Shown in pieces: positions 5,104 to 9,553 of a stretch of DNA of 9,553 nt. The first letter of the stretch is position 1; the number at the start of each line of letters is the position of its first letter. The notes under the pieces are model-generated. The model saw only the letters and a program-made list of their open reading frames with translations. It was not told the DNA's origin and ran no database searches. Position numbers and translations under genes: made by a program. The stretch lies in NCBI GenBank assembly GCA_025363535.1, contig JANYDP010000050.1, forward strand, positions 1 through 9,553, read 5' to 3'. This DNA comes from Verrucomicrobiota bacterium. GTDB lineage: Bacteria > Verrucomicrobiota > Verrucomicrobiia > Limisphaerales > CAIQOK01.

Positions 5104-5970
5104 TCATTTGCCGGCGGGTTTGAGGGCCTTGAACATTTTTTCCAGTTCGTCGGCGGTGGGGCGCATGTCGGTGGCCAGGCCGCGCCGGCCCAGTTCCACA
5201 GCGGTCACGGGGGCCATGCCGCCGGCGAAACCGGTCACGCACGCCACGATGCACTTGGTGTAATCCAGTTCCGCCGTGCCGATAAATTCCATGTTCGTCG
5301 CCAACGGGCCGAGATAACCGTACGACACGAGAATCCCGAGAAAGGTTCCGACCAGTGCGGCGGCGACGTGTTCACCGATCATCTCCACGGGACCGGAAAT
5401 GGAAGCCATCGTGATGACAATGCCCAGGACGGCCGCAACAATGCCGAAGCCCGGCATGGCGTCGCCGGTCTTGGTCAGGACGCTGACGGGCGCGTGATGT
5501 TCCTCTTCCATGCGGGCCACTTCGACATCGAGCAGCACGCGCAACTGGTCGGGCTTGATCTTGCCGTCAATGATCGGGCGGAGTGCGCCGCACAAAAACT
5601 CCATCGCGTGATGGTTGGCGCTGAACTTGGGATAGCGTGAGAAGATGGAGCTTTTGGCGGGTTCCATGACGTGTTCTTCCAGCGCGATCATGCCGTTGCG
5701 CCGGCCGAGCAGGAACAATTCGTACAGCACCTTGAGCAATTCCTCGTAGGCCGCACGGTTGTGCGGTGCGCCCTTGAGACAGACGATCAGGCCCTTGAAC
5801 AAATCAATGAGCACCTTCTTCGGTGCCATGATGATCATCGCGCCCAGCGCGCCGCCGCAGATGACGACCAGTTCGTTCGGATGCCAGAGCGCGCCGATGT
5901 GGCCGCCGCCCATCACGAACCCGCCGAGCACGCACGCCGTGACGAAGATGGCTCCAAAGATGACAATCAT
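5104..5970 (-). CDS. motA: Flagellar stator protein MotA
   Basis: MotA is the inner-membrane stator subunit that, with MotB, turns ion flow into torque on FliG. The product has 288 residues, close to the E. coli length. Four membrane segments are visible: about 2-21, 33-50, 172-192 and 203-222. The residues known to matter in E. coli MotA occur at the same numbers here: R90 and E98 in the cytoplasmic loop (LLGRRNGMIALEE), P173 (GDAMPGFG) and P222 (GYLGPLA). The ATG at 5970 overlaps the fliA stop in an ATGA junction, implying translational coupling, so stator synthesis is tied to that of the late sigma factor. No separate promoter is apparent. Confidence 0.97.
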   Translation of the reverse strand: MIVIFGAIFVTACVLGGFVMGGGHIGALWHPNELVVICGGALGAMIIMAPKKVLIDLFKGLIVCLKGAPHNRAAYEELLKVLYELFLLGRRNGMIALEEHVMEPAKSSIFSRYPKFSANHHAMEFLCGALRPIIDGKIKPDQLRVLLDVEVARMEEEHHAPVSVLTKTGDAMPGFGIVAAVLGIVITMASISGPVEMIGEHVAAALVGTFLGILVSYGYLGPLATNMEFIGTAELDYTKCIVACVTGFAGGMAPVTAVELGRRGLATDMRPTADELEKMFKALKPAGK

Positions 5971-6809
5971 GAGGCTTGCGCGGTTGTCCGGCCGGACATG
6001 CCGGCTTCAAAGCGTTGCAAATGGGCGCGGATCGAGAGGATGGCCTGCGCGTGAATCTGGCAGATGCGCGACTCGGTGACGCCGAACGCCTCGGCAATTT
6101 CCCGCAAGCGCAGATCTTCCCCGTAATAAAGCGCGAGCACTTTGCGCTGCATGTCCGGCAGATCCTTCAGCCGGGCAAGAATGATTTTCTTCAATTCGTT
6201 TTTGGAAGTTTCCTCCGCCGGGCCTTCCTCGGCCCCGTCGGAAATGACTTCGTAAAGACTGCCCGAATCGCCGTTCTCGGACGAGCACACCGCGTCGAGA
6301 CAGACGAACGCCGCCGGACGAATTTCCTCGAGCAGCTCGGAGTATTCATCGGCGGAGAGTTCCAGGGCTTTGGCCATTTCCTTTTCGGTGGGCGTGCGGG
6401 AATATTTCTGCTCCAGCTTCGAAATCATCGCCTGCACCTTGCGCGCCTTCTCGTGGATGGTGCGCGGCACCCAATCCATGCGGCGGAGTTCATCGAGCAT
6501 CGAGCCGCGGATGCGGACGCGGGCGTAGGTCTCGAAGGACGTGCCGCTCTTGGGATCAAAATTGCGCATGGCCTGAAGCAGGCCCATTAGTCCGGCGCTG
6601 CGGAGATCGTCCTGGTCCACATGGTCCGGCAGGTTCATCGCCAGGCGGCCGAGCACGGTGGCCACGAGCGGCAGGTATTGTTCGACGAGCTGGTTCTCGA
6701 TCTTGGTGGTGGCGCGTTTATGATAGCGCTTCCAGAGTTCTGGCGCGGTCGGGCGCTTTTCAACGACGAGGTTTTTTGTCTCCGGCAGTTCGCAGGTAAG
6801 TGTGCTCAT
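5967..6809 (-). CDS. fliA: Flagellar sigma-28 factor FliA
   Basis: This sigma factor directs RNA polymerase to late flagellar promoters. The product is 280 residues. Region 2 occupies about 36-112, with VDQDDLRSAGLMGLLQAMRNFDP and SFETYARVRIRGSMLDELRRMDWVPR, diagnostic of the FliA/WhiG group. Region 3 follows (about 115-195). Region 4 lies at about 205-265, with LPDMQRKVLALYYGEDLRLREIAEAFGVTESRICQIH containing the helix-turn-helix. The ATG at 6809 overlaps the preceding small gene's stop by four bases (ATGA), and its own stop overlaps motA the same way. No Shine-Dalgarno motif is seen, so translation probably relies on coupling. An anti-sigma factor gene (flgM) is not visible in the window. 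Confidence 0.96.
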   Translation of the reverse strand: MSTLTCELPETKNLVVEKRPTAPELWKRYHKRATTKIENQLVEQYLPLVATVLGRLAMNLPDHVDQDDLRSAGLMGLLQAMRNFDPKSGTSFETYARVRIRGSMLDELRRMDWVPRTIHEKARKVQAMISKLEQKYSRTPTEKEMAKALELSADEYSELLEEIRPAAFVCLDAVCSSENGDSGSLYEVISDGAEEGPAEETSKNELKKIILARLKDLPDMQRKVLALYYGEDLRLREIAEAFGVTESRICQIHAQAILSIRAHLQRFEAGMSGRTTAQAS

Positions 6810-7048
6810 ACTTTAACGGCTGATTTGGTTTCAGGGACGGGGTTTCTACTGGCGTGGCGGCGTTGTTCGATGGCTTCGTTGAGACCGGTGAACATCACCC
6901 GACCCCACCACCGGGTGAGCATCGCGGCGATCAGCGCGGCCACACAGCCGTGCCACACGATGTTTGGCCACGAACTGCCGTTGGCCATTCCACAGCCGAC
7001 GGCGACCAAAAAACCAACAACGGATCCAAATATCATCAGAGCCTTCAT
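6806..7048 (-). CDS. Small two-helix membrane protein between flhF and fliA, unknown function
   Basis: Not a family I can name. The product, 80 residues from the ATG at 7048 (or 81 from a GTG at 7051), has two hydrophobic segments: about 5-20 (MIFGSVVGFLVAVGCG) and 30-47 (IVWHGCVAALIAAMLTRWW). A charged tail of about 30 residues follows. The basic residues after helix two suggest the tail is cytoplasmic. It overlaps fliA by an ATGA, strong evidence for translation and operon membership. The position between flhF and fliA is normally occupied by flhG/fleN, which it does not resemble: no P-loop is present. A role in polar placement or in tethering FlhF or FliA is speculative. Confidence 0.75.
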   Translation of the reverse strand: MKALMIFGSVVGFLVAVGCGMANGSSWPNIVWHGCVAALIAAMLTRWWGRVMFTGLNEAIEQRRHASRNPVPETKSAVKV

Positions 7049-7107
7049 CACGTTGCCGGACGTTTAGCAGATGCTCTGCCAGCGGGAGGCGACCGGCGGG
7101 AAACCCT

Positions 7108-8133
7108 TTATTTACGGCGATTTTCACGCGGAAAGAGGGAAGCGGATTCGGCGCGGGCGAAGTCGCCCGGAATTTTTTGCCCGGCACTCAGGAAGCCGAG
7201 CGGCAAATTTGATCCCAGCACGAAGTTCCAGAGCTTGACCCGCTGGGGCGCCTCGTCGAGGTGGGTGAAAATCAAATCCTCCGGCGCGAGCGACGCAAAT
7301 GCGTGAACCTGCTCAAACAGGATCGGGCACTCGCACGCTGCGTTCAGCACGAGATGCACATGCGGCCGGGGCAGCGACGCGAGTTGTTCGCGCAACGCTT
7401 CCATCGCATACGCGTCGTGGGCATCCACGCCCGGCAGATCCACGAACGACAAATCGGCCGGCGCGGCCGGGGCCGACCAAAACCGTTCCGCCGGCACGCC
7501 GAGCAGTTCGCAGTGGAGCGATAAAAATTCCGCCGTGTTCGCCGCGCTGTTGTCGAGCCGCCAGACCTGGACGCGTTTTTCCTGCGTCAGCACCGCCACC
7601 GTCATCCACTTGCACAGCACGGTGGTTTTGCCGGTGCCGGACGGGCCGATGAAAACATGCGGCCGCCCCGTGCCCTCCACGGTCTGCCGCGCGGGCCGCC
7701 AAAAACTCGCCAGCACGTCGCGCACGGCAGTCCATTCGGCGATCGGTGAGGAAGGCGGTTCGTTGCCGTGGATCGTGGCGACGCGGTTTTCCAAAGCCTC
7801 GGAAAATTCACGCTGCAATCCCAATGATTCCAGCCACGCAACGCTCTGCCAGCGACGGGCCGCCGCCGCGGAACCGGGCGCGGGCCGCGCCACTTTTTCC
7901 GCGAAGGGGACGTAAACATCCTGGCCCGCCGGCACCGCGTGGCGAGTTGGCGCGGTAGTTTCGTCGGGCACGCCAGCCATCACTTCGATCTGTCCGACGC
8001 GCTGCCAGAGCCGTGAGATGACACTCACCGGCAGCTTGCGCACGCTCAGGACAACGGCCTGGGGGCCGAGCTGCTCCTGGATTTGCGCCAGGGCGGCGTT
8101 GGCATTGTCGGCGATGAAGGGGACGAGCTTCAT
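7108..8133 (-). CDS. flhF: FlhF, SRP-type GTPase for flagellar placement (degenerate G motifs)
   Basis: FlhF sets the site, and often number, of flagella and belongs with Ffh and FtsY among SRP GTPases. The 341-residue product has the family N-terminus (MKLVPFIADNANAALAQIQEQLGPQAVVLSVRKL). An unconserved linker and an N-domain-like helical region follow (about 100-150), then the G domain from 158. The P-loop G163-PSGTGKTT-171 is intact. Other motifs depart from family norms: DTYRxxAxEQL is DNSAANTAEFL (194-204), DTAGR is DLPGV (232-236), and TKLDE is THLDE (290-294). The end, LPLGFLSAGQKIPGDFARA, is typical. Location directly after flhA supports the identity. The ATG at 8133 matches the family start and has no Shine-Dalgarno motif. 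GTP hydrolysis may be altered. Confidence 0.92.
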   Translation of the reverse strand: MKLVPFIADNANAALAQIQEQLGPQAVVLSVRKLPVSVISRLWQRVGQIEVMAGVPDETTAPTRHAVPAGQDVYVPFAEKVARPAPGSAAAARRWQSVAWLESLGLQREFSEALENRVATIHGNEPPSSPIAEWTAVRDVLASFWRPARQTVEGTGRPHVFIGPSGTGKTTVLCKWMTVAVLTQEKRVQVWRLDNSAANTAEFLSLHCELLGVPAERFWSAPAAPADLSFVDLPGVDAHDAYAMEALREQLASLPRPHVHLVLNAACECPILFEQVHAFASLAPEDLIFTHLDEAPQRVKLWNFVLGSNLPLGFLSAGQKIPGDFARAESASLFPRENRRK

Positions 8134-8139
8134 GCGAAA

Positions 8140-8249
8140 ATGCTGAAATGCTGAAATGCTGAAATCCTGAAAACTGAAACGCTGAAATGAGTTTTCATCG
8201 CGGACGTGCTGCCGGAGTTTTCAGCATTGCAGATTTCATTTTTTCAGCG
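8140..8249. repeat. Octamer arrays in the flhA-flhF spacer
   Basis: Three perfect ATGCTGAA units (8140-8163) are followed by ATCCTGAA and diverged CTGAAA-containing units up to 8190. Inverted units containing TTTCAGC occur at 8218-8249. CGCTGAAA (8180-8187) is perfectly complementary to TTTCAGCG (8242-8249), and GCTGAAA to TTTCAGC at 8219-8225, giving alternative hairpins. The element nearly fills the 120-bp gap between flhA and flhF. No T-tract follows on the minus strand, so it does not look like an intrinsic terminator. Confidence 0.85.
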
Positions 8250-8253
8250 TTTT

Positions 8254-9553
8254 TCATTCAGGCAGCGGAATGATTGCCGTGTTCAAAATCTGCACGCGGG
8301 CGGGCACTTCGGCGTACGACAGCACGGCGAGGTCGCTGAACGAGGCTTCAAAAAACCGACGGAACGCCAGTCTTAATTGCGGCGCGCACAACACCACTGG
8401 CTGCTGCCCAGCGGAAAGCATCTGCTGCACGAATTTGGAAAGTTTCTCCACGACATGCCGTGCCAGCAGCGGTTCAATAATCAGCGCGACTTCCGTTGGC
8501 GACTGCCGCACGCCCTGGGTGAGCTGCTGTTCCAGTCGGGGATCAATCGTAATCGCGCGCAGGCCACCCGCTTCGTTTTGATACGGTTTTGTAAGCTGCG
8601 AGCCGAGCGCTCGTCGGGCGTGTTCGGAAAGCTCGTCGGGATTTTTTGTGTAGCCCGCGTGGTCGCCGACTTTTTCGAGAATGCCCGCGAGGTTGCGGAT
8701 GGAAATACCCTCGGCCAGCAGGTTCTGGAGGATACGCTGCACCTGGCCGATGCTGAGTTGCGAGGGAATCAATTCATTGACCACGGCAGCGTGGGTTTGC
8801 TTGAGATTATCCAGCAACACTTGCACATCCTGGCGTGTTAGCACCTCGGCGCACGAGCGGCGGATGGCTTCTGAAAGATGCGTCACCAAAACTGACGGCG
8901 CGTCCACCACGGTAAACCCGGAGACTTCGGCGGACTTGCGGTCCGCGTCCGTGACCCAGGTGGCGGGCAGTTGGAAAACGGGTTCCACCGTCGGCACGCC
9001 TTTGAGCGCGGTCTTGCTGTTGGTCGCATTCATCGCGAGCCAGTAGTTCGGCATGAGCTGGCCTTGCGCGAGGACGTTGCCCTTGAGGAGAAAGCGATAT
9101 TCGTTCGTGCCCAGTTGCAAATTATCGCGCATCCGGATCGGCGGAATCAGCACGCCCATGTCCTGCGCAAATGTGCGCCGCACGCCAGTCACGCGTTCGA
9201 GCAAATCCCCGCCCTTGCGCGAGTCGGCCATGGAGACGAGACCGTAGCCGAGTTCAATTTGCAACGTGTCGAGCGTGAGGTGGGATTCCATTTTTTCACC
9301 CGCCTTGGCTTCGGCGGCCGTGGGCGCACCGGCGGCAGGAGCCTTGGTATCATTGGTTTTTCCACTCATCCCGCCGGCAGTGGCGGGCGAATTGGCGGAG
9401 CCAAGCTCCGGCATCCCGTGCTTGTGAATCGTGTAGGAAAGCAGACCGCAGATGATCGCGAGCGTGAGAAACGGCAGCATCGGCAAGCCCGGAATAATGG
9501 CCAGCACGCCGAGCATTCCTGCGAGCAGTGTCAACGCCTTCGGATAGAACAGA
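8254..9553 (-). CDS. flhA: Flagellar export gate protein FlhA, C-terminal part (5' end outside window)
   Basis: FlhA forms the nonameric export gate of the flagellar type III apparatus and docks chaperone-substrate complexes through its cytoplasmic domain. The frame is open to the window edge, where it reads LFYPKALTLLAGMLG, so the start lies outside; about 432 residues are present and roughly 260 are missing compared with a typical 690-700. The last two membrane helices lie near the edge (ALTLLAGMLGVLAIIPG and LPFLTLAIICGLLSYTIH). An Ala/Gly/Pro-rich linker follows, then the cytoplasmic domain with LQIELGYGLVSMAD, RRTFAQDMGVLIPPIRMRDN, VVDAPSVLVTHLSEAIRR, QRILQNLLAEGISIRNL and a C-terminal VLSYAEVPARVQILNTAIIPLPE. 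These blocks are characteristic of FlhA. Its stop lies 120 bp before flhF. Confidence 0.97.
   Translation of the reverse strand, partial: LFYPKALTLLAGMLGVLAIIPGLPMLPFLTLAIICGLLSYTIHKHGMPELGSANSPATAGGMSGKTNDTKAPAAGAPTAAEAKAGEKMESHLTLDTLQIELGYGLVSMADSRKGGDLLERVTGVRRTFAQDMGVLIPPIRMRDNLQLGTNEYRFLLKGNVLAQGQLMPNYWLAMNATNSKTALKGVPTVEPVFQLPATWVTDADRKSAEVSGFTVVDAPSVLVTHLSEAIRRSCAEVLTRQDVQVLLDNLKQTHAAVVNELIPSQLSIGQVQRILQNLLAEGISIRNLAGILEKVGDHAGYTKNPDELSEHARRALGSQLTKPYQNEAGGLRAITIDPRLEQQLTQGVRQSPTEVALIIEPLLARHVVEKLSKFVQQMLSAGQQPVVLCAPQLRLAFRRFFEASFSDLAVLSYAEVPARVQILNTAIIPLPE

Noticed and set aside
5278..5285. GCCGATAA on the plus strand, identical to a sigma-28 -10 element
   Set aside because: It lies antisense inside motA, within codons for conserved residues, and has no good TAAA-type -35 at the right spacing.
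5976..6590. Plus-strand open frame (204 codons) opposite fliA
   Set aside because: Antisense shadow of fliA; no recognisable motif.
7068..7080. GCAGA-GCA-TCTGC mini-hairpin between flhF and the small membrane gene as a terminator
   Set aside because: The stem is only 5 bp and no T-tract follows; downstream genes are tightly coupled.
910..8249. CRISPR array interpretation of the repeats
   Set aside because: Units are only 7-8 bp and directly abutting, with no regular unique spacers and no cas genes.

Overview
The window is one continuous block of flagellar genes, all transcribed from the minus strand. In transcription order (high to low coordinate) it reads: flhA (5' end outside the window), flhF, a small two-helix membrane protein, fliA, motA, motB, a small cysteine-containing protein, flgF, flgG, flgA, flgH, and flgI (3' end outside the window). 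P-ring and L-ring genes (flgI, flgA, flgH) point to a Gram-negative, double-membraned cell. The moderately high G+C, the gene order, the near absence of Shine-Dalgarno motifs and the unusual 7-8 bp spacer repeats suggest a Verrucomicrobiota-like bacterium. That assignment is a recollection-based inference and could not be checked.

Layout. Positions 8254-9553 hold the C-terminal two thirds of the export-gate protein FlhA. Positions 7108-8133 hold FlhF, the SRP-type GTPase that places flagella; its GTPase motifs are partly degenerate. The usual next gene, flhG/fleN, is absent and an 80-residue membrane protein stands there (6806-7048). It is coupled by an ATGA overlap to the sigma-28 gene fliA (5967-6809), which has the same overlap with motA (5104-5970). 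MotB (4233-5012) completes the stator. A 92-residue protein with a Cys-rich tail (3974-4252) overlaps the end of motB. After a 234-bp spacer come the rod genes flgF and flgG, then flgA (P-ring chaperone), flgH (L ring) and the start of flgI (P ring). Products therefore cover export, placement, late-gene transcription, torque generation, rod and bushing rings.

The most unusual feature is not a gene. Six places, nearly all the larger junctions, carry arrays of short tandem units (7 bp, or 8 bp in two of them). Unit sequences differ between sites, but each site has two arrays separated by about 8-55 bp, in several cases mutually complementary. At flgH the two 4-unit arrays can pair in the mRNA into a 28-position stem with a single mismatch. 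At flgA and flgH the arrays lie inside the reading frame, between the only plausible upstream start codons and the signal-peptide core, so they appear to be translated and at flgH help form the signal peptide. A decayed array may sit at the same offset in flgI. No CRISPR, tRNA, rRNA, insertion sequence or convincing terminator was seen.
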